Below, piece after piece: positions 1 to 8,033 of a stretch of DNA of 64,000 nucleotides. Numbering within the stretch: the stretch's first letter is position 1; every line of letters begins with the position of its first letter. The notes beneath the pieces are model-generated. The model was not told where the DNA came from. It worked only from the letters and a program-made list of their open reading frames with translations, and did not search any database. The stretch comes from Arcobacteraceae bacterium. GTDB lineage: Bacteria; Campylobacterota; Campylobacteria; Campylobacterales; Arcobacteraceae. The position numbers were made by a program, and so were the translations under genes. The stretch covers positions 1 through 64,000 of the forward strand of contig JAIOSF010000022.1 in NCBI GenBank assembly GCA_021107755.1. The letters run 5' to 3'.

Positions 1-434
1 CAGATGAGATGATTAGTGGATATACAGCTCTTAATGATAATATCTCTAAAACAATTGAACTTATCAAAGATGTAGAGATGGCTAGTAAAGAACAAAGAAC
101 AGGAATTGAACAAATCAATGATGCTGTTAATAGTCTTGATCAACAAACACAACAAAATGCAATGATAGCTTCTCAAACTCATGATGTAGCTCTTGATACA
201 GATAAGATAGCAAAACTTGTTGTAAGTGATGCTGATGCAAAAGAGTTTATTGGTAAAAACGAGGTGAAAGCTAAAACTATGGATAAACACCAAACAGCTT
301 CCCCAACTACAACACCAAAAACTACTTCAACAAAAGAAGAGACACCAAAACCAGTATCACAATCTAAACCATCAAAACAAATAGAACCTATTAAAGCTTC
401 TAAAGATAATGATGATGAGTGGGCAAGCTTTTAG
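1..434 (+). CDS. Methyl-accepting chemotaxis protein, C-terminal part (5' end outside window)
   Basis: The open frame runs in from base 3, so the first ATG at base 9 is internal and the gene begins upstream of the window. The visible part is the descending helix of a chemoreceptor signalling domain (VEMASKEQRTGIEQINDAV and on), the region that follows the hairpin tip and carries methylation sites. After about residue 85 it becomes a flexible Thr/Pro/Lys-rich linker of about 55 residues ending in DDDEWASF. The last five residues fit the W-x-x-F type tether that docks CheR or CheB in other bacteria, and the linker suits that role. The chemoreceptor at 43584-46304 ends almost identically. The ligand domain cannot be seen. 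The family call is sure; the tether is inference. Confidence 0.88.
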   Translation, partial: DEMISGYTALNDNISKTIELIKDVEMASKEQRTGIEQINDAVNSLDQQTQQNAMIASQTHDVALDTDKIAKLVVSDADAKEFIGKNEVKAKTMDKHQTASPTTTPKTTSTKEETPKPVSQSKPSKQIEPIKASKDNDDEWASF

Positions 435-536
435 TAGCTTGTCTTTTCATATTTATTAAATTATCTTTTTTGTTCTCAAATCATATAATCTTCTTTTAGG
501 TACAATACAAAATATACAATAAACTTAAGGAATATT

Positions 537-2054
537 TTGTCCCATATAATTCTTACTACTTTAAATGGTAGATACTCCCATTCAAGTTTGGCTTTACGAT
601 ATCTCTATGCAAACTTAAATGAACTACAGGAATACACCACAATACAAGAGTATGTTATTAATGAAAATATGCAAGATATTGCAGAAAAAATCCTTTTACA
701 AAATCCAAAAATCATAGGTATTGGTGTATATATTTGGAATGTATCTGATGTATCGCAACTGATTCATATCATAAAAAAAATAAGTCCAAATACTACTATT
801 ATCCTTGGTGGACCAGAAGTTAGTTATACTCCATTTAGAGTCAATTTAGATGATGCTGATTTTATTATACAAGGGGAAGGTGAAATTCAATTTTATACTT
901 TATGTAAAGATATTCTTAAAAATAAAGAAATTAAAGAAAAAATATTTCCTCCACAACTTTTAGATGTAAGTAAGATAGAACTTCCTTATAAATACTATAC
1001 TACCAATGATATTCAAAATAGACACATCTATGTGGAAGCTTCGCGAGGTTGCCCCTACAATTGTGAATTTTGCTTATCTTCTATTGATAAAAAAGTGCGA
1101 GATTTTGATGTTGATACACTTTTAAATGAGTTTGAACTTTTATGGAAAAGAGGTGCTAGAGGATTTAAATTTATTGATAGAACTTTTAATCTCAACATTG
1201 AAGTTGCTATCAAACTTCTTGATTTCTTTTTAGATAAAAAAGAAGATTTTACAACTCACTTTGAAGTGATACCAGATAACTTTCCAGAGCCTTTGAGAGA
1301 AAAAATAAAACTATTTCCCAAACATAGTTTACAACTAGAAGTTGGTATCCAAACCCTCAAAAAAGATATTGCAAAAAATATCAAAAGAAATCTCAATATC
1401 AAAAAAATAGAAGATAATTTAGCTTTTTTAGAAAATGAAACTAACGCCCATATTCATGTTGACTTAATTATGGGATTACCAGGTGAGAGTATGGAAAGCT
1501 TTGGTGAAAACTTAGATAAATTATCCTCTATAACACAATGTGAAATACAGCTTGGAGTATTAAAAAAACTCTCAGGGACAACACTTAATAGACACGATGA
1601 ACAATATGGTATGGTCTATAGTGATATTCCACCTTATGATATATTAGCAAACAATTTAATCCCTTTTGAAACGATGCAAAAACTTAAAAGATTTGCAAGA
1701 TTTTGGGATATTGTTTATAACAGTGGAAACTTTATAAAAACTTTTGAACTCTTAGTAAAAGATAGAAGTGTCTTTGAAACTTTTTATAGTTTTAGTGAAT
1801 GGCTCTACTCTCAAACATTTTCCACTTGGCAAATATCACTTGATAGAGTTGCTAAGTTTTTATTTGATTTTATAGTAGAAAACCAAGGCTTAGAGAAACA
1901 AAAAGTAGCAGATATACTTGTAGAAGATATTTTAAAAGTAAATGGTAGAAGACTCCCAAAATTTTTAAGAGAATATAGTGATATACGCATTCTTTCAAAT
2001 AATGAAGATACAAAAGATATAGAAAATAAAAACAAAAGACAACAAAAAAGGTAA
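537..2054 (+). CDS. B12-binding-domain radical SAM protein
   Basis: This 505-residue protein has an N-terminal cobalamin-binding-like Rossmann region (about residues 1-140, with GGPEVSYTP near 91) and then a radical SAM core. The 4Fe-4S motif CxxxCxxC is C172-C176-C179 within EASRGCPYNCEFC. The C-terminal third (about 350-500) resembles the extra domain (DUF4080 type) of this subfamily. Such enzymes make a 5'-deoxyadenosyl radical; the substrate is unknown. The start is TTG at 537, supported by AAGG at 527-530 six bases before it; no ATG fits better. A 51-residue membrane protein gene starts 3 bases after the stop and is probably cotranscribed. The family is confident; no specific reaction can be assigned. 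Confidence 0.88.
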   Translation: MSHIILTTLNGRYSHSSLALRYLYANLNELQEYTTIQEYVINENMQDIAEKILLQNPKIIGIGVYIWNVSDVSQLIHIIKKISPNTTIILGGPEVSYTPFRVNLDDADFIIQGEGEIQFYTLCKDILKNKEIKEKIFPPQLLDVSKIELPYKYYTTNDIQNRHIYVEASRGCPYNCEFCLSSIDKKVRDFDVDTLLNEFELLWKRGARGFKFIDRTFNLNIEVAIKLLDFFLDKKEDFTTHFEVIPDNFPEPLREKIKLFPKHSLQLEVGIQTLKKDIAKNIKRNLNIKKIEDNLAFLENETNAHIHVDLIMGLPGESMESFGENLDKLSSITQCEIQLGVLKKLSGTTLNRHDEQYGMVYSDIPPYDILANNLIPFETMQKLKRFARFWDIVYNSGNFIKTFELLVKDRSVFETFYSFSEWLYSQTFSTWQISLDRVAKFLFDFIVENQGLEKQKVADILVEDILKVNGRRLPKFLREYSDIRILSNNEDTKDIENKNKRQQKR

Positions 2055-2057
2055 AAT

Positions 2058-2213
2058 ATGTGTTTGATTATAAGTGGTGTATTTAGCTATTTAGCCTATA
2101 GTTTTTATATAGATGGAGATACAACTAATGCTTTGATAAATGGTGCTATTGCTCTGTTTTTTGTAGGATTATTAATAAGAAATATATTGAAAACAACAAA
2201 AGAGAGAAAATAA
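2058..2213 (+). CDS. Small two-helix membrane protein (51 aa)
   Basis: The ATG at 2058 follows the radical SAM stop directly, and the AAAAAGGT at 2045-2052 makes a good ribosome-binding site overlapping that stop. The product has two hydrophobic segments (residues 2-17 and about 29-42) joined by a short acidic loop (DGDT), and a basic tail (RNILKTTKERK). This is a plausible two-pass inner-membrane peptide with a cytoplasmic C-terminus. A terminator begins within its 3' end. I do not recognise a family. It could serve the radical SAM enzyme in some way, but only the coupling supports this. Confidence 0.6.
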   Translation: MCLIISGVFSYLAYSFYIDGDTTNALINGAIALFFVGLLIRNILKTTKERK

Positions 2214-2225
2214 ACTCTCTTTTTT
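2198..2225. terminator. Bidirectional terminator between convergent genes
   Basis: AAAAGAGAG (2198-2206) pairs perfectly with CTCTCTTTT (2215-2223) across an 8-base A-rich loop, followed by T residues on the plus strand and with A residues before it for the minus strand. It lies between the 51-aa membrane gene and the convergent SLAC1-like gene. Confidence 0.7.
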
Positions 2226-2238
2226 CAACTGTTATTTT

Positions 2239-3399
2239 CTAAAGTGCAAACTTATTTTTTAATTTAAAGAAATACACTATAGTTTTATATTGAATAAATA
2301 TAAATGGAATCATTAGTATAAAATATGCTATTGAATATTTCGCAACCACACCATTCATCGCTAATCCTAAATTGATAAAAAACATACCAAAAACAAAAAA
2401 TGCAACACCTGGACAAATCAATGCAAATGATACTGGAGATTTTTTCTCACCATGTACAAACTCTTCAAAGTACCCTATTCTTTTCATTACAGAAAATCCT
2501 AACATACCAAAAATCAGTTGTAGTGCAAAAACTAAACTTGTAAGTGTAAATAATGAAGCGTTTTGTAAAGCTTGATTAAAATGATGGTCAAGTCCAAAAC
2601 TTACTCGTATAAATGTAATACCAAGAAGTGTTAAAATAGGTATCATAATCCATAAAGATGGACTAGCTTCGCTCCCAATTCCATGTTCAAACATGTTTTT
2701 AAATCCAAGTATAAGCTTAATAGTTATCAATAATATTGAGATAGCTGCAAAAAATATTGCTCCAAATATACCTATAGCATTAATAGTTATATTATGACTC
2801 ATAGCACCTGGTGCTGCAAATCCAACTGCAACCATAGAAAATGCAAAGATAGAGATCATTTGAGAGAGATTATTGTTTTTTGTAAAATCAAAGTCGCCTG
2901 TTGTAATCAATCTGCTAAAATACTCCATAAATATCTTCACTGCATAATATCCAGTAACCATAAAACCAATCAAAGCACCAGGAAATAGATACTCAACAAT
3001 GCTCCATAATCCTGGTACAAAAACTGCACCTAAAACAAAACAAACATTGATAGTCATAGCAAATGTAAGTGGCATTGTCATCAATGTGATCTCTGCATTA
3101 CTATTTTTTAAAGTACTAAATGCTTCTGTTTCTTTGAACGCTTTATATTGCTTAATATTCCATATCAAAAGTTTGAAATGAAAATATGCAAAAGCGATAA
3201 TAAATACTAATGAAAAAGCTGTCACAAATGACAACCAATCTCCTTGCATAAGCGCAGGCATAACCTGATCATATGTTGCCATTGGTGTTTTTGGATGTGG
3301 AATCAAAAACATCAAATACATAAAAAATGATACAGATAATCCCCCTGCACCTAACGCGGCTAAAAAATACATCGGTGAGTATTTCTCTTTTAATAACAT
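2239..3399 (-). CDS. SLAC1/TDT-like multi-pass membrane transporter
   Basis: This 386-residue protein is very hydrophobic, with about ten predicted transmembrane segments separated by short loops. It starts MLLKEKYSPMYFLAALGAGGLS, and the glycine-rich first helix and overall size resemble the tellurite-resistance/dicarboxylate transporter (TDT, SLAC1-like) superfamily. It has no signal peptide or soluble domain. It stands alone between two terminator or promoter regions, convergent with the radical SAM pair, so context says nothing about the substrate. An AAGGAAG stretch lies just before the start on the coding strand. Fold family moderately sure; substrate unknown. Confidence 0.6.
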   Translation of the reverse strand: MLLKEKYSPMYFLAALGAGGLSVSFFMYLMFLIPHPKTPMATYDQVMPALMQGDWLSFVTAFSLVFIIAFAYFHFKLLIWNIKQYKAFKETEAFSTLKNSNAEITLMTMPLTFAMTINVCFVLGAVFVPGLWSIVEYLFPGALIGFMVTGYYAVKIFMEYFSRLITTGDFDFTKNNNLSQMISIFAFSMVAVGFAAPGAMSHNITINAIGIFGAIFFAAISILLITIKLILGFKNMFEHGIGSEASPSLWIMIPILTLLGITFIRVSFGLDHHFNQALQNASLFTLTSLVFALQLIFGMLGFSVMKRIGYFEEFVHGEKKSPVSFALICPGVAFFVFGMFFINLGLAMNGVVAKYSIAYFILMIPFIFIQYKTIVYFFKLKNKFAL

Positions 3400-3604
3400 T
3401 TAACTTCCTTTTTGTGTAATTTAACTAAAATCACGAGATTCTATCAAAACAATATTAAATAAATATTATAAGCTAGAACTATGGGTCAATTTTTATTTAA
3501 TTTGTAAATAATCGAAACTATTATGAAAACTAAACTCTTTGTAATACCTAAATTTAATATTTTTTAGTTATGATTAATCTCTAATTTAAACATAAAGGGA
3601 ATCG

Positions 3605-4129
3605 ATGAAAAAATTTATACTTTTACTTTTAAGTATAGCTTATCTTCAAGCAGCAAATCCTATTGCTGTCTTAGAAACAACACAAGGAGATATAGAGATA
3701 GAGTTACGACCAGACTTAGCACCAATTGCTGTTGAGAACTTCTCTACACATATTAAAAATGGATATTATGATGGACTAATTTTTCACAGAATCATCAAAA
3801 GATTTATGATACAAGGTGGAGACCCAACTGGAACTGGTCGAGGTGGAGAATCAATCTGGGGAAAACCTTTTAAAGATGAGTTCACATCAAAAGCTATGTT
3901 TAATCGTGCTGGTGTATTAGCTATGGCAAATGCTGGACCAAATACAAATGGAAGTCAATTTTTCATAACAACTATAGAAACACCTCACTTAAATGGGAGA
4001 CATACGATTTTTGGTTATGTGAAAGATAAGAAAAGTTTTGCTATTGTAAAGAAATTGGAAAATGTACCTACTGGGTATAGGGATAAGCCTGTAAATGAGC
4101 AAAAAATTATAAAAGCCTATATAAAATAA
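3605..4129 (+). CDS. Periplasmic cyclophilin-type peptidyl-prolyl isomerase
   Basis: A signal peptide (MKKFILLLLSIAYLQAANP, cleavage probably after AA near residue 17) precedes a complete cyclophilin domain. Family motifs are FHRIIKRFMIQGGDPTGTG (including the catalytic Arg), FKDEF, AMANAGPNTNGSQFFIT and LNGRHTIFGYV. It should catalyse prolyl cis-trans isomerisation during folding of exported proteins, the role of PpiA in other Gram-negatives. The start follows AAAGGGA at 3595-3601. The gene is followed after 11 bases by a BFD-like ferredoxin, likely the same transcript though without an obvious functional link. Confidence 0.93.
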   Translation: MKKFILLLLSIAYLQAANPIAVLETTQGDIEIELRPDLAPIAVENFSTHIKNGYYDGLIFHRIIKRFMIQGGDPTGTGRGGESIWGKPFKDEFTSKAMFNRAGVLAMANAGPNTNGSQFFITTIETPHLNGRHTIFGYVKDKKSFAIVKKLENVPTGYRDKPVNEQKIIKAYIK

Positions 4130-4140
4130 AAGGAGAGAAA

Positions 4141-4338
4141 ATGCAAGTATGTAACTGTAATGATGTAGAATATGATGAGATCAAAGATGCTGTGGCAAAA
4201 CATGGTAGTGATATCGAGATAATCAAAGAGGAAACAAGTGCTGGAACTGCTTGTGAGTGTTGTTTAGAAGAAGATTGTGATATGGTAGATTTACCATTGC
4301 CACTTGCTATTAAAAAAGCTGTAGAAGAATTGGCTTAA
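4141..4338 (+). CDS. BFD-like [2Fe-2S] protein (65 aa)
   Basis: The protein has the cysteine layout of the bacterioferritin-associated ferredoxin-like [2Fe-2S] domain: CNC at residues 4-6 and CECC around 38-41, with a further Cys in EEDCD. Its length (65) matches the family. Such domains pass electrons or sit as small iron-sulfur modules; in Campylobacterota they often occur as stand-alone proteins of unknown partner. It has a strong AAAGGAGAG ribosome-binding site at 4129-4137, directly after the cyclophilin stop. The fold is fairly sure and the role unknown; no bacterioferritin gene is nearby. Confidence 0.75.
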   Translation: MQVCNCNDVEYDEIKDAVAKHGSDIEIIKEETSAGTACECCLEEDCDMVDLPLPLAIKKAVEELA

Positions 4339-4351
4339 ATTATTCTCCCAT

Positions 4352-4388
4352 AAAAAAAGGGTTCAACTTTTTAGTTGAACCCTTTTTT
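4352..4388. terminator. Strong bidirectional terminator
   Basis: GGGTTCAAC (4359-4367) and GTTGAACCC (4374-4382) form a perfect 9-bp stem with a 6-base loop, flanked by seven A residues before and six T residues after. It serves the ferredoxin gene on the plus strand and mtnN on the minus strand. Confidence 0.92.
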
Positions 4389-4406
4389 ATTGTTTATGGT
4401 TTAGTA

Positions 4407-5099
4407 TTAAACTAATTTATCAATAACTTTCATCAAAAATTGTGCAGAGTTTTTTGCACTAGATTCTAAAAATTCATCAAAATTAAATCCAGCATCCATA
4501 TCTGCTGTATCACTAATAGCTCTTAATATCAAACATGGAACTTGTAAAGCATCACATACAACAGCAACACTAGCTCCTTCCATCTCTAAAGCATCTGCTT
4601 TGAAAGTTGTTTCAATAAACTCTTTTCTTTTTTCATCTGCAACAAACTGATCACCAGTAGCTATAATACCCTCAATGATTTTAATATCATTTTCACGAGC
4701 AACTTCTAAAGCGATGTTTTTTAACTTTTCATCTGTATTTACATACACCTCTCCACCTGGTACATATCCATGTGGATGACCAAACGCTGTGATATCTAAG
4801 TCATGTTGAGAAAGTTTGTTTGCTACGATTAGATCCCCTATTTTTAACTCAGGATTAATACCACCAGCAACTCCACTAAAAAGTAAAGTATCACAACCAA
4901 ACTTTTGTATCATAGTTGAAGCTGTAAGAGTTGAGAAAACTTTCCCAATTTTTGAGTATGCGATAACCACATCAAGATTTCCAAGTTTACACTCATAGTA
5001 TGTATTATTCGCATAGTCATTTTTTTTAATATCAGTAAAGTACTCTAAAAGAGGAGTAATCTCCTCTTCCATCGCACCCATTATTGCTAGTTTTGTCAT
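4407..5099 (-). CDS. mtnN: 5'-methylthioadenosine/S-adenosylhomocysteine nucleosidase
   Basis: This 230-residue protein matches the family's usual length. It keeps the catalytic residues at the same positions as the well-studied enzyme: E12 (in MGAMEEEI), E174 (in LEMEGASVA) and D197 (in AISDTADMD). It cleaves the glycosidic bond of methylthioadenosine and S-adenosylhomocysteine, recycling by-products of SAM reactions. In many Campylobacterota it also acts on 6-amino-6-deoxyfutalosine in the futalosine route to menaquinone; whether it does here cannot be read from sequence. It stands alone, ending at the strong terminator. Confidence 0.96.
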   Translation of the reverse strand: MTKLAIMGAMEEEITPLLEYFTDIKKNDYANNTYYECKLGNLDVVIAYSKIGKVFSTLTASTMIQKFGCDTLLFSGVAGGINPELKIGDLIVANKLSQHDLDITAFGHPHGYVPGGEVYVNTDEKLKNIALEVARENDIKIIEGIIATGDQFVADEKRKEFIETTFKADALEMEGASVAVVCDALQVPCLILRAISDTADMDAGFNFDEFLESSAKNSAQFLMKVIDKLV

Positions 5100-5261
5100 T
5101 TAAAAGCCTTGTAATTTTTTGTTTGGATTTTAACATATTTGTTTGTAAAAGTGGCTTTAGTTATTTCAAAACAAAAACACTAAAATATTACAAAATGCAA
5201 TATTTTTAACCTTTCCACAAATTACTCGATAAAATACTTTTATTAAACTTAGGAGTACTTT

Positions 5262-5810
5262 ATGAACTTAAGCAATAATCACAATATAGAAACTACAATA
5301 TATGAAATAAGAAAGATAAAAGTTATGCTTGATAGTGATTTAGCAAAACTTTATCAAGTAGAAACAAAAAGAATAAATGAAGCAGTTAGAAATAATCCTG
5401 AAAAATTTCCATCTGATTTTATATTTGAACTTACAAAAGAAGAGGAAGAAAGTTTAAGGTCGAAATTTTCGACCTTTAATGAAAGCTTAAAATCAAGAAA
5501 ATACCGTTCGAAAGTATTTACAGAACAAGGTGTATATATGCTGGCAACTGTGTTAAAAAGTAAGATTGCTACTGAAGTTACTATAAATATCATGCGAACT
5601 TTTACAAAAATGAGAGAATTTGCTCTAAACTATAATGATATTACAAAAAGGCTACAAGAGATAGAAAAAACTATCAAAATTGATCAACAACAAGTAAATT
5701 ATAATAGCCATAGAATAGATGAAGCTTTTGAGTTGTTAAATGAAATATTACGAGATACTCAAAAAACAAGTAACAATCTCATAGGATTTCGACCAAAAGA
5801 AGATAAATAA
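5262..5810 (+). CDS. ORF6N-domain DNA-binding protein
   Basis: This 182-residue protein has an N-terminal ORF6N/KilA-N-type domain (about residues 8-95, IYEIRKIKVMLDSDLAKLYQVETKRINEAVRNN..., with FTEQGVYMLATVL) and a C-terminal coiled coil (about 115-170). These proteins occur in phages and scattered through bacterial chromosomes as mobile, strain-variable genes; the domain is thought to bind DNA. It stands alone between housekeeping genes mtnN and fabD with no phage or toxin partner, which suggests a solitary acquisition. AGGAG at 5251-5255 supports the start. The codons for residues 65-71 lie in a perfect palindrome (listed separately). Confidence 0.8.
   Translation: MNLSNNHNIETTIYEIRKIKVMLDSDLAKLYQVETKRINEAVRNNPEKFPSDFIFELTKEEEESLRSKFSTFNESLKSRKYRSKVFTEQGVYMLATVLKSKIATEVTINIMRTFTKMREFALNYNDITKRLQEIEKTIKIDQQQVNYNSHRIDEAFELLNEILRDTQKTSNNLIGFRPKEDK
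5456..5476. repeat. Perfect 10-bp inverted repeat inside the ORF6N gene
   Basis: AAGGTCGAAA (5456-5465) and TTTCGACCTT (5467-5476) are exact inverted arms around one base. The element lies within coding sequence for residues LRSKFSTF and could be an operator, a hairpin in the mRNA, or a recombination footprint. Confidence 0.6.
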
Positions 5811-5840
5811 AAAAGCCCTATGTTTCCATAGAGCTTTTAA
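5808..5840. terminator. Terminator between ORF6N gene and fabD
   Basis: AAAAGCcCTATG (5811-5822) pairs with CATAGaGCTTTT (5827-5838) with one mismatch and a TTTC loop. A- and T-runs at the two sides suit both convergent genes. Confidence 0.7.
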
Positions 5841-5862
5841 AAACTATTTTATTATATAGATA

Positions 5863-6795
5863 TTATGCCAAAGTTTCCAATGTTGACTCTAATGACTTCA
5901 TATCAGATACATTCAATGTAGGTGTATCTTTACAAATCTTTCTATTAAGCCCTTTTAAAACAGCACCATTTCCAAACTCTATAAATAACTCAACTTCACT
6001 TGCTTTTGAAACAATAGAGTGTTTATATTTTACTGGAGATATTAACTGCTTACCAAGTAAATCTATAGCTAGCTCTTTTGTATTGTAAGCATCAGCTGTA
6101 ACATTTGAGATAACTGATGTTTCAAAGTTATCTGTTACAAACTCATTTAGATATGGATTTAACTTCTCTACAGCACTATTAAGAAGCTCACAGTGACTAG
6201 CAACTGACATATCAAGTACGATTGCTCTTTTAGCCCCTGCTTCTTTGTATGCATCTGCTAAGCTTTCTAAATCTGCTTTGATACCAGCTACAACAATTTG
6301 ACCATCCATATTGTAGTTTGCTGCCCATATTTTTTTACCCTCTGCTCTTTGTGATTCTGTCATAGCTTCAACAGTAGCATCATCAAGTCCAACAAGTGCC
6401 ATCATACCAGCCCCTGCTCCAGCACACGCTTCATTCATAAATAGTCCTCTTTTATGAACTAACTCTACAGCATCAAGATATGAGATAGCACCACTTGCTA
6501 CAAGGGCAGAAAACTCACCTAAAGAGTGACCAAGAACAAACTCTGGTTTTATATCACATTGTGACTTGAATACTTCAAGGGCTATACAACTTACCAATAA
6601 AATCGCAGGTTGTGTAAACTCTGTTTTTCCTAAATTTTCATTTTCAGTAAACAATAACTCTTCAAAACTAAAACCTAATCTTTCACTAGCTTTTGCTATC
6701 ATCTCTTTTGCAATATCACTATTTTCAAAAAAATCTTTTCCCATACCTACAGATTGACTCCCTTGACCAGGGAAAATAAATGCAACTTTTTTCAT
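5863..6795 (-). CDS. fabD: Malonyl-CoA:ACP transacylase
   Basis: A 310-residue FabD, the family's normal length. The oxyanion/loop motif is IFPGQGSQSVGMG at residues 7-19, the nucleophile is S91 in GHSLGEF, and the catalytic His is H201 in SVASHCELL. It loads malonyl groups from CoA to acyl carrier protein at the start of type II fatty acid synthesis. The gene is alone here, with no other fab gene near it, as is common in Campylobacterota. Its 5' region (6796-7027) is shared with the divergent exporter operon. Confidence 0.97.
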   Translation of the reverse strand: MKKVAFIFPGQGSQSVGMGKDFFENSDIAKEMIAKASERLGFSFEELLFTENENLGKTEFTQPAILLVSCIALEVFKSQCDIKPEFVLGHSLGEFSALVASGAISYLDAVELVHKRGLFMNEACAGAGAGMMALVGLDDATVEAMTESQRAEGKKIWAANYNMDGQIVVAGIKADLESLADAYKEAGAKRAIVLDMSVASHCELLNSAVEKLNPYLNEFVTDNFETSVISNVTADAYNTKELAIDLLGKQLISPVKYKHSIVSKASEVELFIEFGNGAVLKGLNRKICKDTPTLNVSDMKSLESTLETLA

Positions 6796-7027
6796 ATTTA
6801 CTCCATATACTTTATTATCTTTTTTAAATCTCTATTTAAATGTTCAACGGATTATAATATAATTTTATTGAACATCTGTTTTAAGAGATTTTAGTTACAA
6901 AGTTAATAACCTTAATAAAGTGTTATTTGAATTATTTAAGCTATAAAACAGCAAATTGATATTACCATTTTAGTATAAGTGACTAAGAGTCATTTATAAC
7001 TCTTTATTTACATATTAAGGAAAACTT

Positions 7028-8032
7028 ATGTCTGATAACTTCAAAAAAATATTCCTCTTCATAATTTTAATAGCTTGTACTGTAGCTTTATATTTTATTT
7101 ACAATTATCTACAAATTCCACAACTCCCAAAAGAATTTGCTGTAGGAAATGGAAGACTTGAAACAACACAAATAGATATCTCTTCAAAACTATCTGGAAG
7201 ATTATTAGATATCAATGTAGATGAGGGCGATACTGTAGAAAAAGATCAATTATTAGCAGCTCTTGATACGAAACAACTCGACTCAAAACTCCAAGAAGCA
7301 CTTGCTTATGTTGAACAAGCAAAACAAAACAAAAACTATGCACTTGCGATTGTAACACAAAGAGAAAGTGAATTGAATTTAGCAAACAATAATTATAATA
7401 GATCAAAAACTCTGTACAAAAACAAAAGTATTCCTCTTGTAGAGTTTCAAAGAGATGAAACTGCCTATCAAACAGCTATTGCTGCTCTTACTGCTTCAAA
7501 AGCTCAAGTAATAAGTGCTAATGCTGCTATCAATGCTGCACTTGCACAAGTTGAAACAATACAAGTTCAAATAGATGAAAGTAAATTATATTCACCTATT
7601 AAAGGGAGAGTATTATATAAAATAGCACAAAATGGAGAAATTATCTCAAATGGTGGACGAGTATTAGTAGTGTTGGATTTAATGAATACCTATATGACTA
7701 TCTTTCTTCCAACATCTCAAGCTGGATTGGTAAATATAGGCTCTGAAGCTAGAATTGTCCTTGATGCTTTACCAAATGTTTCTATCCCAGCAACTGTTAC
7801 CTTTGTCTCTCCACAAGCACAATTTACCCCAAAAGAGATAGAAACACAAACAGAAAGAGAAAAGTTAATGTTTCGAATAAAAGTTAAAATAGATTCAAAA
7901 TTACTTGAACAACATTTTAATAAAATTAAAACAGGACTTCCTGGTATTGCATATATAAGACTTAACTCAAATACCCCTTGGCCAGAGAGTTTAAATAAAC
8001 TTCCAAAGAGTACAACATACAGTGTAGAATAA
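7028..8032 (+). CDS. HlyD-family membrane fusion protein of an ABC exporter
   Basis: This 334-residue protein has an N-terminal membrane anchor (about residues 8-27), a split biotinyl-lipoyl domain (LSGRLLDINVDEGDTVEKDQLLA near 55-77, closing at about 180-200), and an alpha-helical coiled-coil hairpin (about 85-175). A beta-barrel region follows to residue 310. Periplasmic adaptors of this kind (EmrA/YbhG-like) connect inner-membrane exporters to an outer-membrane channel. The gene starts after TTAAGGAAAACTT and ends one base before the ATP-binding protein start, so it forms one operon with the next two genes. No outer-membrane TolC-type gene is seen nearby. Substrate unknown. Confidence 0.9.
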   Translation: MSDNFKKIFLFIILIACTVALYFIYNYLQIPQLPKEFAVGNGRLETTQIDISSKLSGRLLDINVDEGDTVEKDQLLAALDTKQLDSKLQEALAYVEQAKQNKNYALAIVTQRESELNLANNNYNRSKTLYKNKSIPLVEFQRDETAYQTAIAALTASKAQVISANAAINAALAQVETIQVQIDESKLYSPIKGRVLYKIAQNGEIISNGGRVLVVLDLMNTYMTIFLPTSQAGLVNIGSEARIVLDALPNVSIPATVTFVSPQAQFTPKEIETQTEREKLMFRIKVKIDSKLLEQHFNKIKTGLPGIAYIRLNSNTPWPESLNKLPKSTTYSVE

Positions 8033-8033
8033 T

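Noticed and set aside
9-434. ATG at base 9 as the start of a 141-residue gene
   Set aside because: The frame is open to the window edge and the sequence is the C-terminal part of a chemoreceptor, so the ATG is internal.
5262-5810. ORF6N gene as part of a toxin-antitoxin pair or prophage
   Set aside because: No partner gene, integrase or phage structural gene lies nearby; both neighbours are housekeeping genes.
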